64,000 bases of DNA from Ureibacillus composti (GCA_030348875.1 JAUCEP010000002.1:2063001-2127000); one strand, 5' to 3'. Shown: positions 1 to 8,368, counted from the first letter of the stretch. Notes: generated by a model from the letters alone, not told the origin. Numbers and translations: made by a program.

Positions 1-13
1 TTGTAGGGCAATG

Positions 14-52
14 GGATAAGAAATCTCAGAGATTTTCTTATCCTATTTTTAT
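14..52 (+). terminator. Rho-independent terminator of a gene left of the window
   Basis: The arm GGATAAG at 14-20 and its continuation pair with CTTATCC at 37-43, and a T-run follows at 46-50. The T-run is on the plus strand, so it ends a plus-strand transcript entering from the left. It is not the terminator of the minus-strand gene that ends at 191. Confidence 0.75.
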
Positions 53-190
53 TGTTATATTGATGGTTTATGGGGACTAATTTTTAAACAAACGGAGAAA
101 ATTCCTTTATGTTGAAAAGTAAACGAATTTTTAGATAATAAAGGAAGTTTTTCCGCTTATCTTATTCAAATTTTCGGTTTTTTTCTAATT

Positions 191-1018
191 TTATTCGTTA
201 ACAGGTTTTCCGTTCTTTTCTAGTTCATGTAATTTATCATAAAGTCGTCTTTTACGGTAAAGCATAATACCCGCTTCAGAAACATCTTCAATCATGCCTT
301 TATTCGCAAAGGCACCGAAAATAATCCCTGCAATTGGTACCATTTGAAATAGCTTTTTCCATCCAAATTGGTCTCGATACGTGAAGAATACTTCTTGCCA
401 GCCCTTAAGTTGAGAAATCATACTTTGCGGAGAATTTTTTTCCTCGTGCATCATTGCTAGTTCATTCAGAATGGCTTCCTTCCCAACGATGTCAGCAGAA
501 GCAAATTGTAAACATTTAACGATAAACACACGCTCTTTTTGATCATTTGGATTATAACCATGGATCATCGCTATTTCTTGCAATGTTTTAAGAGCTGTTC
601 CCAAAATCATTGGAATGTCAACAACCAATGTAAATAGACCTCCGACACCTGTAGAGGCACCCTGTACTGTTGCAAACTTCACACGGTTTTTCCGAAGTTT
701 CTCACTAATAGAAATCATTTCTTCGATTGGTAACTTTCCAATTTCTTCAATAGAATTGATTTCATCAAGAGAAGAGAAAGTTTGTATTTTTTTAATGGTC
801 GTCTTTTCACTTACTAAATATTTTCCACCCGTTTGTATATAACTTCCTAATTCATTTACTAAAACACCAAGTTTATTTTGAATAAACGCTGGTGTTACCT
901 TATCAAGAATTTTAAAAGGGATACGACCAAGTTTCTCCCAAAAAAACAGCCCTTTCTGATCTTTTTCCCACGCTTCAATATCCTTAATATACTGATACAA
1001 CTGTTCTCTAGTTTCCAA
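191..1018 (-). CDS. EcsC family protein
   Basis: The 275-residue protein resembles the EcsC family, whose members are named after a protein of the B. subtilis ecs locus and have no firmly known reaction. It has an amphipathic N-terminal half and a glycine-rich hydrophobic stretch around residues 120-145 (GASTGVGGLFTLVVDIP), then a second hydrophobic segment near 230 (VPIAGIIFGAF), both typical of the family. The first in-frame start is TTG at 1018. A GGAG lies about 13 nt upstream, which is long spacing, so the start is uncertain. It is a single gene with no ecsAB transporter genes beside it. The family call is by recognition; the function is unknown. Confidence 0.75.
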   Translation of the reverse strand: METREQLYQYIKDIEAWEKDQKGLFFWEKLGRIPFKILDKVTPAFIQNKLGVLVNELGSYIQTGGKYLVSEKTTIKKIQTFSSLDEINSIEEIGKLPIEEMISISEKLRKNRVKFATVQGASTGVGGLFTLVVDIPMILGTALKTLQEIAMIHGYNPNDQKERVFIVKCLQFASADIVGKEAILNELAMMHEEKNSPQSMISQLKGWQEVFFTYRDQFGWKKLFQMVPIAGIIFGAFANKGMIEDVSEAGIMLYRKRRLYDKLHELEKNGKPVNE

Positions 1019-1164
1019 TAATTATTCATTCTCCTTTTAAAGTAAAGGTCTATATAAATTTTTCTATTACTAATACGCTTTACTTAAGTGAAAAGTTTCA
1101 TTCACAAGATTGCGGTCGATTGCTCATTTTAAAGTTATTTATTATAGAGTTGCATATAAGATAA

Positions 1165-1206
1165 AACCAAAAAGCAATCAGCCGTTTTATTATGGCTGAT
1201 TGCTTG
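1165..1206 (-). terminator. Terminator of the HMG-CoA lyase gene
   Basis: AAGCAATCAGCC at 1172-1183 pairs with GGCTGATTGCTT at 1194-1205. Read on the minus strand, the hairpin is followed by TTTTTGGTTTT, so it ends the minus-strand lyase transcript. Confidence 0.8.
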
Positions 1207-1303
1207 TCTATTTAGGGATTACTGAAAGGAATATTGTGATTTTGAAGAGTTTTCAATCAATCTGTCATTTTAGGGAATTGTTTTTACTCTTATTTTTTAA
1301 TCA

Positions 1304-2188
1304 TTATGCAATTCCTGCTTTCATCAACATTCCTGCTAGTGTACGTTCCATGTTTTTTTCCATCCATTTGGCAACATCAATGAGCTTGTTTAAGTTTGTA
1401 CCTGTTTCAATACCCATACTATTAAACATGTAAACCATATCTTCAGTGCAAACATTCCCGACAGCTTTTGGAGCAAAAGGACATCCACCTAGACCTGCAA
1501 TTGAGGAATCAAATCTTCTGACTCCTGCTTGATATCCAGCTAATGTGTTTGCTAGACCAAGTCCGCGTGTATTATGAAAATGGAGTCCAAGGGATAAATT
1601 CTTTCCAAATTCATTATAAAAAGTTTGAACAACATTTTGAACTTGCAGGGGATTTGCCATACCAGTTGTATCCGCTAGCGTGATCTCTGTACATCCGGCT
1701 TTCAAAAATTCTTCTGCAACTTTAAGTATAGAAGAAATAGGTACTTCACCTTCGAAAGGGCATCCAAATGCTGTACCAAGAATGCCAGCAACACCTTTAT
1801 CAGTCGATACTCCTTCTTTTATTACTGTTGTAAGTTCCTGAATTGCTTGTTTGACTGTTCTTTTTGAATTTTTCATGTTAAATGTATCACTTGTTGCAAG
1901 TACTACATGTAAAAAATCAATGTTAGTTTGTAAAGCACGATTAAGACCTGAATAGCTTAATACAAGCCCACCATATCTTATATCATTACTTTTTGGCAAT
2001 AGTTTTAAAACTTCTTCAGCATCTGCCATTTGTGGGACAACTTTTGGGTTTACAAATGAAACAGCTTCAATATTTCGAACTCCAGATTCTATTAATCTAG
2101 TAATTAGATCGACCTTAGTTTTAGTTGATAAAATTTTGGCTTCGTTTTGTAATCCATCACGTGGCCCAACTTCACAGATTTCTATCAT
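1304..2188 (-). CDS. mvaB: Hydroxymethylglutaryl-CoA lyase family enzyme
   Basis: This DRE-TIM-type metal-dependent lyase would cleave 3-hydroxy-3-methylglutaryl-CoA, or a close analogue, into acetyl-CoA and acetoacetate. Family hallmarks seen are the N-terminal EVGPRDGLQNE metal/catalytic motif, the HFHNTRG metal-ligand motif, and the C-terminal loop GLGGCPFAP with the catalytic cysteine, followed by GN. The start is placed at 2188, where AGGGGG lies 8 nt upstream; an in-frame ATG at 2209 would overlap the regulator gene and lacks a good ribosome site. It is the distal gene after the GntR regulator and faces the CoA-transferase, so it probably works on a CoA ester made by that enzyme. B. subtilis uses a relative (YngG) in leucine breakdown, but no leucine-pathway acyl-CoA dehydrogenase or carboxylase is near here. 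Exact substrate is inferred. Confidence 0.85.
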   Translation of the reverse strand: MIEICEVGPRDGLQNEAKILSTKTKVDLITRLIESGVRNIEAVSFVNPKVVPQMADAEEVLKLLPKSNDIRYGGLVLSYSGLNRALQTNIDFLHVVLATSDTFNMKNSKRTVKQAIQELTTVIKEGVSTDKGVAGILGTAFGCPFEGEVPISSILKVAEEFLKAGCTEITLADTTGMANPLQVQNVVQTFYNEFGKNLSLGLHFHNTRGLGLANTLAGYQAGVRRFDSSIAGLGGCPFAPKAVGNVCTEDMVYMFNSMGIETGTNLNKLIDVAKWMEKNMERTLAGMLMKAGIA

Positions 2189-2198
2189 GTAATGCCCC

Positions 2199-2849
2199 CT
2201 ATAAATCATTGTTCTTTTGTTGCATTTTTACCAATACATGGTCACGTCCCTTATATATATGTTCTTGCATAGATATACGTGCACGCTCAGGTTCGTTATT
2301 CTTAATAGCAGTCAGGATAGTTTTATGAAATTCTAATGATTGTCTAAGTTGGGAGTGGTTGTAGCCATGGAATGATCGAAAAACTAATGGTAATACAACT
2401 ACTTTTGAAATGTGAAATTGAATATGCGCATTATTGGATGCAGCAATAACAGCTTCATGGAAGTAATGATTTGAATTCACGATATCATTAGTATAATTTA
2501 AATCTTTTTCAATAAATCGATCGATTGCTTTCTCTAAGAGTTGATTAGCCTTTTCCATTTCATTTATATGTTTTTGACTTCTATAAATGGCTGCCTGACT
2601 TGCGGCATAACCTTCTAGCAAAGAACGAAGATCATAAATTTGTTTCACATCTTCCTCAGTGAAATGTCTCACCTTCACGCCTCTTTTTAATGGAATGACA
2701 AGGCCCTCAGCTTCTAGCTGTTTTATTGCTTCTCTTATCGGTGTTCTACTTATGCTCATCTCCTTTGCAAGGGACTCTTCTGCTAATCTCATACCGGGTT
2801 CTAGATTTCCATGAATAATGGCTTCTTTAATATATTCGTATGCATTCAT
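2199..2849 (-). CDS. GntR-family regulator, FCD subfamily
   Basis: The 216-residue protein has an N-terminal winged helix-turn-helix (residues about 5-70, with SISRTPIREAIKQLEAEGLV, the classical GntR recognition region). An all-helical FCD ligand domain follows (residues about 75-205), with the usual D..R and histidine positions (HYFHEAVI). FCD regulators of this kind are usually repressors released by a small organic acid or its CoA ester. The gene is divergent from the CoA-transferase and immediately upstream of the lyase, and TTGTATACAA-like sites occupy the shared promoter region, so it most likely controls both directions. The effector is unknown. Confidence 0.9.
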   Translation of the reverse strand: MNAYEYIKEAIIHGNLEPGMRLAEESLAKEMSISRTPIREAIKQLEAEGLVIPLKRGVKVRHFTEEDVKQIYDLRSLLEGYAASQAAIYRSQKHINEMEKANQLLEKAIDRFIEKDLNYTNDIVNSNHYFHEAVIAASNNAHIQFHISKVVVLPLVFRSFHGYNHSQLRQSLEFHKTILTAIKNNEPERARISMQEHIYKGRDHVLVKMQQKNNDL

Positions 2850-2867
2850 GTCAACACCTCTACCATA

Positions 2868-2980
2868 TTGTATACATAAAGTAATACAAATATTATTGAC
2901 GCTCTAAAATTATTAGTAAATTCAGAGTTTTTAAAAAAACAATTAACTCTTTGCATACAAACAACCACTCTCGTATACAA
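2868..2980. promoter_or_regulatory. Three TTGTATACAA-like operators between the divergent transcripts
   Basis: Near-palindromic decamers occur at 2868-2877 (TTGTATACAT), 2951-2960 (TTGCATACAA) and 2971-2980 (TCGTATACAA). The last two are centred exactly 20 bp apart, two helical turns, so dimers could bind side by side on one face. The first lies just upstream of the regulator start. Spacing and symmetry fit a GntR/FCD dimer target; the assignment to this regulator is inferred from position. Confidence 0.6.
2951..2979 (+). promoter_or_regulatory. SigA-type promoter of the CoA-transferase gene
   Basis: A -35 TTGCAT at 2951-2956 and a -10 TATACA at 2974-2979 are separated by 17 bp. Both boxes lie inside the palindromic operators, so bound regulator would block RNA polymerase. 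Confidence 0.55.
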
Positions 2981-3025
2981 TGTTATGAAAAATTTAAATT
3001 TCTATAAGTCTTAGGGGGAAATGCA

Positions 3026-4228
3026 ATGGCAGAACAAAGATTACCATTAGAGGATATACGAGTTCTCGAGCTTGGTACTCTACTAGCAGGCCCGTTTACT
3101 GGTAGGTTACTTGGAGATTTTGGTGCTGAAGTGATTAAAGTCGAACCGCCTGGAAAATCTGATCCAATGAGAAACTGGGGAAAAACTAAAGATGGAGTAG
3201 GGCTTTGGTGGCCTATTCAATCTAGAAATAAAAAATCAATTACCTTGAATTTACGTGAAGAAGAAGGTCAAAAGATATTAAAAGAATTAGTTAAAGAAGT
3301 TGATGTGATTATTGAAAATTTTCGCCCTGGGACAATGGAAAAATGGAATCTCTCTTACGAAACTTTAGCAGAAATTAATCCGAAAATAATAATGGTTCGT
3401 ACTTCAGGGTATGGACAAACCGGTCCTTACAAGCATCGTGCAGGATTTGGAAGTGTTGGAGAAGCTATGGGGGGATTAAGATATGTTAATGGATTTCCAG
3501 ATCGGCCTCCTGCCAGAATTGGAATATCGATTGGTGATACATTAGCTGCTTTATTTGCAACAATTGGATGTCTAGTAGCAATACATGAATCTAAATATTC
3601 TGGAAAGGGTCAAGTAGTGGATACTGCTTTATATGAATCTGTTTTTTCAACTATGGAGAGTATTATTCCAGATTACTTACTTGCAGGATATGTTAGAGAA
3701 AGAATGGGGAATATTCTTCCAGGAGTTGCTCCATCAAATATTTATTATACAAAAGATAAAACATACATTGTAATTGGTGCAAATGCTGATGGAGTTTTCC
3801 GTAGACTTTGTGAAGCTATGGATCAGCCAGAATTAGCGGATGATCCTAGATTTTCAACCCACAATAGTAGAGCAGAAAATATGAAACTTTTAGATTCAAT
3901 GATTGAAGAGTGGACTAAAACACTTTTAGCAGATGATGCTCTTACTATTTTAGATAAAAAGGGTGTACCATCTGGACTTATATATTCAGCGAAAGATATT
4001 CTTGAGGACCCTCATTATATGGAAAGAGAAATGATTATAAAAGTTGACCATCCTCAATTAGGAGAGTTTCCGATGCCAGGGATCGTTCCAAAGTTAAGTA
4101 GAACACCTGGAGAGGTTAAGCATCCCGGACCAGAATTAATGGGTAAACATAATAAAGATGTATATCAATCATTATTGGGATTTACAGATGAAAGAATCGA
4201 AGAATTACTTGAAAAGAATATTATTTAA
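3026..4228 (+). CDS. Class III (CaiB/BaiF) CoA-transferase
   Basis: The 400-residue protein matches the family III CoA-transferase fold, which moves CoA from a donor such as succinyl-CoA to a carboxylic acid through an aspartyl-CoA thioester. Seen are the N-terminal VLELGTLLAGPFTGRLLGDFG signature region, the VIENFRPG motif, and GKGQVVDTALYES with the expected nucleophile Asp199. Length is normal. A good ribosome site (TAGGGGG) precedes ATG 3026. Divergence from an HMG-CoA-lyase homologue suggests it activates a related acid (for example a hydroxymethyl-glutarate or citramalate-type compound), as mammalian SUGCT does for glutarate/HMG. The substrate is inference; formyl- or carnitine-type activity cannot be excluded. 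Confidence 0.9.
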   Translation: MAEQRLPLEDIRVLELGTLLAGPFTGRLLGDFGAEVIKVEPPGKSDPMRNWGKTKDGVGLWWPIQSRNKKSITLNLREEEGQKILKELVKEVDVIIENFRPGTMEKWNLSYETLAEINPKIIMVRTSGYGQTGPYKHRAGFGSVGEAMGGLRYVNGFPDRPPARIGISIGDTLAALFATIGCLVAIHESKYSGKGQVVDTALYESVFSTMESIIPDYLLAGYVRERMGNILPGVAPSNIYYTKDKTYIVIGANADGVFRRLCEAMDQPELADDPRFSTHNSRAENMKLLDSMIEEWTKTLLADDALTILDKKGVPSGLIYSAKDILEDPHYMEREMIIKVDHPQLGEFPMPGIVPKLSRTPGEVKHPGPELMGKHNKDVYQSLLGFTDERIEELLEKNII

Positions 4229-4273
4229 GATGAAATTTGCTTAATAGATTTCGCAATACTGTCAAAATAGTAA

Positions 4274-4299
4274 GCGGTTACAAGGTGATGTAGTAACGC
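4274..4299 (+). other. Intercistronic inverted repeat without T-run
   Basis: GCGGTTAC at 4274-4281 pairs imperfectly with GTAACGC at 4293-4299 in the gap between the CoA-transferase and the lipoprotein gene. There is no T-run, so it is more likely an mRNA-processing or stabilising hairpin than a full terminator. Confidence 0.35.
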
Positions 4300-4369
4300 A
4301 TTTAGATATAAATAATTTTTCACTTGTAGGTATTTTATTGTTATTTAATTGAAAGGGAGGTTTATCATT

Positions 4370-5434
4370 ATGAGTTGGAAGAAATCGTTGAAGTATGGGA
4401 AGTTATTTGCTTTTGGATTAATTCTTTTGTTAATTATGGCAGCTTGTAATAAACAAGAAACATCAGGAGGAACAACGACTTCGGGAGACAATAAAGAAAA
4501 AATTGATGAAATCGATATTTCTGTTACTCATTATCCAACAGGCTTGTACGCGGTTCCTTATAATGTAGGAATGGAGCAGGGGTTTTTTGAAGAGGAAAGA
4601 ATCAAGATCAATGAAATTGTTGGAAGTAGTGGCGGTGGAACTACAGTAAGGAATGTATTATCGGGTGATCTTCCATTTGGTGAGGTTTCATCTTCTGCAG
4701 TCTTACAATCTTATATGGCTGGTGCCCCATTAAAAATTGTTGGTGGTGGAGTTCAAAGTGTTGGTGATTTAGTCTTTGTTACTAGAAAAGATGAAAACAT
4801 TAATAAAATTGAAGATATGCTTGGTAAGACTTGGGCATTTACAAATCCTGGAGCTGTAACTGAAACTACATCACAGCTAGTCTTTGACGCTTCTGGTATT
4901 GATCCAAAATCCTTAAAACTTGTTGCTTCTGGTGGAGTGAGTGAAGGTTTAACTTTATTAGATGCAGGTGAAGTTGATGCGTCAATCATGTTAGAACCAG
5001 CTTACTCGGTTCAAAAAGATGATTGGAAATCGTTATTACGGGTTTCTGATTTAATTCCTAACTATCAACAAAGTGTGATCGTAACAAGTCCACAAATTAT
5101 TAAAGAAAATCCAGATTTAGTTAAACGTTTCTTGTCTGCATATCAAAAATCTGTAGATTGGATTTATGCTAATCCGGAAGAAGCTGGTAAGATATTTGCG
5201 AAATCTGCTGAAATTGATGAAGAAGCTTCCGTGACAGCGATTACAAAATTATCTGAGGTTAAACATTGGAGCAGTAAAATAGAGACTGATTCTATTAATA
5301 ATGTTGTAAAGGGTATGCAGCTGGCTAATACACTAAAAAAAGGAGAGGAAATAGATTGGGAAAATGTCTTTGATTTGAATTTCTTACCAGAAGATCAAAG
5401 GCTTGATATAACGACATTAGATAAGAATAAATAA
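4370..5434 (+). CDS. ABC transporter substrate-binding lipoprotein, NMT1/SsuA-like
   Basis: The protein starts with a lipoprotein signal (charged residues, hydrophobic LILLLIMAAC, lipobox cysteine). A type II periplasmic-binding fold follows, of the nitrate/sulfonate/taurine/thiamine-precursor class: an early HYPTGLYAVPYNVGMEQGFF motif, GTTVRNVLSGDLPFGEVSSS, and the late hinge region. ATG 4370 is chosen because AAGGGAGG lies 9 nt upstream; the ATG 21 nt earlier lacks a site. It is the first of four importer genes and follows the CoA-transferase on the same strand. The ligand is unknown. Context points to the acid processed by the transferase/lyase pair, but the binding-protein family is broad. 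Confidence 0.85.
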   Translation: MSWKKSLKYGKLFAFGLILLLIMAACNKQETSGGTTTSGDNKEKIDEIDISVTHYPTGLYAVPYNVGMEQGFFEEERIKINEIVGSSGGGTTVRNVLSGDLPFGEVSSSAVLQSYMAGAPLKIVGGGVQSVGDLVFVTRKDENINKIEDMLGKTWAFTNPGAVTETTSQLVFDASGIDPKSLKLVASGGVSEGLTLLDAGEVDASIMLEPAYSVQKDDWKSLLRVSDLIPNYQQSVIVTSPQIIKENPDLVKRFLSAYQKSVDWIYANPEEAGKIFAKSAEIDEEASVTAITKLSEVKHWSSKIETDSINNVVKGMQLANTLKKGEEIDWENVFDLNFLPEDQRLDITTLDKNK

Positions 5435-5527
5435 TTCTTTAATGACAATGGCCAGGCAGGTATGGGGTCTACTTTGATAATGGCTATTGTCATTTATTTT
5501 AATATAGGGACGAAAGGGAGGAGAACT

Positions 5528-6331
5528 ATGACTGATTTATTAATGAAGGTGGAAAATTTAACTAAAATATATAGTGACGGATCAAAAGATGTGATTGCTT
5601 TACAAAATATTGATTTTAGTGTTGAAAAAGGAGAATTTATCTCTATTGTTGGACCAAGCGGATGTGGGAAAACAACATTATTAGAAATTTTGTCTGGGCT
5701 TAGATCGGCAACTTCAGGTTCTATTAAAATCAAAGGAAAAGCAGTAAATGGACCTCAGGATTCTATTGGAATTGTATTTCAAGAAGAATCCACTTTTCCT
5801 TGGAGAACCGTTTTAGAGAATGTTGAGTTTGGACTTCAAATGCAAGGAAAACCAAAGTCTGAATATCGACAAAAGGCAATAAAGATGATTGAGCTAGTTG
5901 GGTTAAAGGGATTTGAAAACTCATATCCTCATCAATTATCTGGAGGAATGAGACAAAGGGTGGCAATTGCTCGAACTTTGGTAACAGAACCAGAAATTGT
6001 TGTCATGGATGAACCGTTTGGTGCGTTGGATGAACAAACTCGATTGATTTTAGGTGGAGAATTACTAAAAATTGTTGAACAAACAAAAGCAACAGTCGTA
6101 TTAGTTACCCATAGTATTCAAGAGGCCGCATTACTTTCAGATAAAATTGTTGTCTTATCTGCAAGACCAGGGAGAATAAAACATCTAATTAAGAGTTCAT
6201 TGCCGAAACCACGTGATGCGCAAGCTTTAACAACTCCTGAGTTTGCTGAAATTACACAAAAGCTTTGGTCAAGTTTAGAAGAAGAATCTTTAATGAGACA
6301 AGAATCAAATGAAGACAAGGTGGTTGGATAA
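5528..6331 (+). CDS. ABC transporter ATP-binding protein (SsuB/TauB type)
   Basis: This ATPase energises the importer at the inner face of the membrane. Walker A GPSGCGKT is at residues 42-49, followed by a Q-loop FQEESTFPW, signature LSGGMRQRV, Walker B VVMDEPFGALD and switch histidine VTHS. The FPWRT sequence after the Q-loop is typical of nitrate/sulfonate-class ATPases. The start at 5528 has GGGAGGAG just upstream. Its stop overlaps the next start by one base (TAATG), indicating translational coupling to the permease. Confidence 0.92.
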   Translation: MTDLLMKVENLTKIYSDGSKDVIALQNIDFSVEKGEFISIVGPSGCGKTTLLEILSGLRSATSGSIKIKGKAVNGPQDSIGIVFQEESTFPWRTVLENVEFGLQMQGKPKSEYRQKAIKMIELVGLKGFENSYPHQLSGGMRQRVAIARTLVTEPEIVVMDEPFGALDEQTRLILGGELLKIVEQTKATVVLVTHSIQEAALLSDKIVVLSARPGRIKHLIKSSLPKPRDAQALTTPEFAEITQKLWSSLEEESLMRQESNEDKVVG

Positions 6332-7080
6332 TGGGTCTTCATAAAATTGTGCAAATATTAATAGTAGTCACTTTTTTGGGGGTATATGAGATTGCTACAC
6401 GTATGCATTGGCTAGATTCATTTACCTTCACCCCATTTTCTACTATGGTTTTGAATATGGTAGAAAATTTAAGTAATCAAGAATATCTAAAGAATCATTT
6501 CGGAATTACGGCTTTTGAAATTTTGACTAGTTTTTTAGGTGCTGTAATATTTGGAATAATTATAGGAATTATTCTATGGCGTTCAGATTTTATACATCAT
6601 ATTTTTCAACCTTATTTAATGTTATTCTATGCGATACCATTTTTCGCCTTATATCCAATATTCATTAGTATATTTGGGGTTGGGCCTTTCCCGGTAATTG
6701 TAATAGGGTTACTATTCTCAATGCCTGCAGTGATCACAAATACAGCATTAGGTTTCCGTGAAATTCGAAAAGTTCTTATTAAAGTAGGCCTTTCAAATAA
6801 TCTTTCATTTCGCCAGATGCTGTTATATATATATTTCCCTGCAGCGTGGCCTTTAATTTTTACTGGAATTAAACTTGCTGCAGCGTATTCAATAATTGGT
6901 GTAATTGCAACGGAATTTATATTATCAGCGCGTGGAATAGGCTATACCATATCATACGCTTACAATAACTTTGATTTAAATGGTATGTATAGTTCTGTAC
7001 TTTTGGTTGTAGTAATTTCTTTAGTTGTTAACTTTGTACTTGGTCTTATTGAAAATAAACTATACCAAAGAAATGTATAA
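6331..7080 (+). CDS. ABC transporter permease (first of two)
   Basis: The 249-residue hydrophobic protein has about six membrane segments. It carries the BPD-type inner-membrane signature near residues 155-190 (an EAA-like loop between PAAWPLIFTGIKLAAAYS and GVIATEFI) found in SsuC/TauC permeases. The start overlaps the ATPase stop. It most likely forms a heterodimeric channel with the second permease, because two permease genes are present and neither is truncated. Confidence 0.88.
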   Translation: MGLHKIVQILIVVTFLGVYEIATRMHWLDSFTFTPFSTMVLNMVENLSNQEYLKNHFGITAFEILTSFLGAVIFGIIIGIILWRSDFIHHIFQPYLMLFYAIPFFALYPIFISIFGVGPFPVIVIGLLFSMPAVITNTALGFREIRKVLIKVGLSNNLSFRQMLLYIYFPAAWPLIFTGIKLAAAYSIIGVIATEFILSARGIGYTISYAYNNFDLNGMYSSVLLVVVISLVVNFVLGLIENKLYQRNV

Positions 7081-7109
7081 TAGAATTTAATAAAAGAAAG
7101 GAGAATGTT

Positions 7110-7886
7110 ATGAATTCAATTGCTACAGATCAAAAGTGGCAAAAAGTTGGAAGATATATGATCCCAGTAATTATCCTCATATTATGGCAAATAATTTATC
7201 AGATTATTGGAGCTCCTGCAATGGCTTCACCTTTTCATAGTTTTGTTGATTTAAGAGAAAATATGTCAAACTGGATGGGGGATATAGGAAATACACTTCT
7301 TACTCTTCTAATCTCCTTTTTAATAGCATCTATATTTGGTGTTATATTTGGATTTTTTATTGGCTTAAGCCCATTCTGGACAAAAACTTTATCTCCTTTA
7401 CTTCTTGGATTATACTCTATTCCGAAAGTTACACTATATCCGATATTTTTATTAATTTTTGGTTTAACTTTACAAGGTAGAGTTGCCTTTTCTGTATTTC
7501 ACGGGATTTTTCCAATTATGATTATCTGTATGGAAGCTACTAGAACCGTACCAAACATTTATTTGAAATTAGCAACATCCTATCGCATGAGTTTCATACA
7601 AAAAGCAAGGCAAATATTAATTCCAGCAATTATGCCACAATTAGTTGTAGGACTCCGTATGGGTTTTAGTCTTTGCTTTTTAGGATTAATATTGGGAGAA
7701 ATGTTTGCCTCATATGAAGGTTTAGGGCATCGTTTAGTACATTATATGTCGCTTAATGAACCAGCTGCTATTTTGGCCATAATTCTAATAATTGTTTTTA
7801 TTGCGTTCCTTTTTACCTTCTTATTCCTTCTTTGGCAAGAAAAAAACGAAATGAAAATTGGTAAAAGTAAAGTGAAAATTTCTTAA
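7110..7886 (+). CDS. ABC transporter permease (second of two)
   Basis: The 258-residue SsuC/TauC-like permease has about six membrane helices. The EAA-like cytoplasmic loop lies near residues 150-200 (YRMSFIQKARQILIPAIMPQLVVG, with GLILGEMF after it). AAAGGAGAATGTT precedes ATG 7110, 29 nt after the previous stop. It completes the importer. The last 20 residues are lysine-rich and probably cytoplasmic. Confidence 0.88.
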   Translation: MNSIATDQKWQKVGRYMIPVIILILWQIIYQIIGAPAMASPFHSFVDLRENMSNWMGDIGNTLLTLLISFLIASIFGVIFGFFIGLSPFWTKTLSPLLLGLYSIPKVTLYPIFLLIFGLTLQGRVAFSVFHGIFPIMIICMEATRTVPNIYLKLATSYRMSFIQKARQILIPAIMPQLVVGLRMGFSLCFLGLILGEMFASYEGLGHRLVHYMSLNEPAAILAIILIIVFIAFLFTFLFLLWQEKNEMKIGKSKVKIS

Positions 7887-7969
7887 TTTTATCTAATCAT
7901 TTTAAACTTTTGCTTACTTTGAAGAAACATAAAGCAATGTACTTAGAATGTAATTTGGAAGAAAAATAA

Positions 7970-7998
7970 TTGTAATGGTAATTTTTTTGTGTTATAAT
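7970..7998 (+). promoter_or_regulatory. Near-consensus SigA promoter for an orphan RNA
   Basis: A -35 TTGTAA at 7970-7975 and a -10 TATAAT at 7993-7998 are spaced by 17 bp. Transcription would start near 8005, with no large ORF before the hairpin at 8315-8340. Confidence 0.65.
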
Positions 7999-8026
7999 AA
8001 AAGAATGCTATTTTAGGAGCAGATAA

Positions 8027-8110
8027 ATGGTTTGGCATTTTGCTAGATTTTTTAGGATACTTATTCACACTGGAGTAGCTTTGGGGCTGCAAGGACGCAA
8101 AAGAAGGTAG
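8027..8110 (+). CDS. Possible 27-residue basic amphipathic peptide
   Basis: AGGAG lies 8 nt before ATG 8027, and an ORF of 27 codons ends at TAG 8108. The peptide mixes aromatic/hydrophobic residues (HFARFFRILIHTG) with a very basic tail (GRKRR). This could be a leader peptide, a small membrane-binding protein or a toxin-like peptide. It overlaps the foldable RNA, so the ORF could also be accidental. No homologue is recognised. Confidence 0.35.
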   Translation: MVWHFARFFRILIHTGVALGLQGRKRR

Positions 8111-8313
8111 GGTTTGCGTTGCTTAAGTTAGAAGGTCCTAGTGGAATATTACCGCGGTTCAAAGAAGTGGTTTACTTCTTAATGATAATTTCCCCGGATG
8201 ATCGGGTCGATACTAATTTGACTTTCGTTTAGACGAGAAGACAATCACTTCAGGCTAGATATTTAATGTTATAGCTTGAAATTTATTTATATGTTACCTA
8301 TAAAGTTAGCTAA

Positions 8314-8342
8314 AGGGGTGGCCGTAATTACGGTCACCCCTT
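8314..8342. terminator. GC-rich terminator-like hairpin between convergent small transcripts
   Basis: GGGGTGGCCGTAA and TTACGGTCACCCC at 8315-8340 form a 13-bp stem with one G-U pair. On the plus strand it is followed by TTGTCCAATTT. On the minus strand CTTTAG follows. It can serve both the plus-strand RNA and the minus-strand peptide gene, although neither T-run is strong. Confidence 0.55.
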
Positions 8343-8368
8343 GTCCAATTTAGAGGCAGAAACTAAAA

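Larger units (their letters stand above)
8005..8342 (+). ncRNA. Candidate structured RNA, about 335 nt, class not recognised
   Basis: A strong promoter upstream and a GC-rich hairpin at the end bound a region with no gene over 27 codons. The middle can fold as a three-way junction. CACTGGA (8068-8074) closes with TCC.AGTG (8136-8143). Inside are hairpin GTAGC/GCTGC (8075-8079/8086-8090) and hairpin ACGCAAA/TTTGCGT (8095-8101/8113-8119). Further on, AAGAAGT/ACTTCTT and CCCG/CGGG hairpins follow. ACCGCGG near 8151 recalls a T-box core but lacks the adjoining TGG context and a downstream synthetase or amino-acid gene. I compared it mentally with 6S, tmRNA, RNase P, SRP RNA and common riboswitches and found no match. 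Confidence 0.45.

Noticed and set aside
8131..8165. Possible T-box leader (GTGG...ACCGCGG)
   Set aside because: The ACCGCGG resembles the T-box core but is separated from GTGG by extra bases, no specifier stem is evident and no synthetase or amino-acid gene follows.
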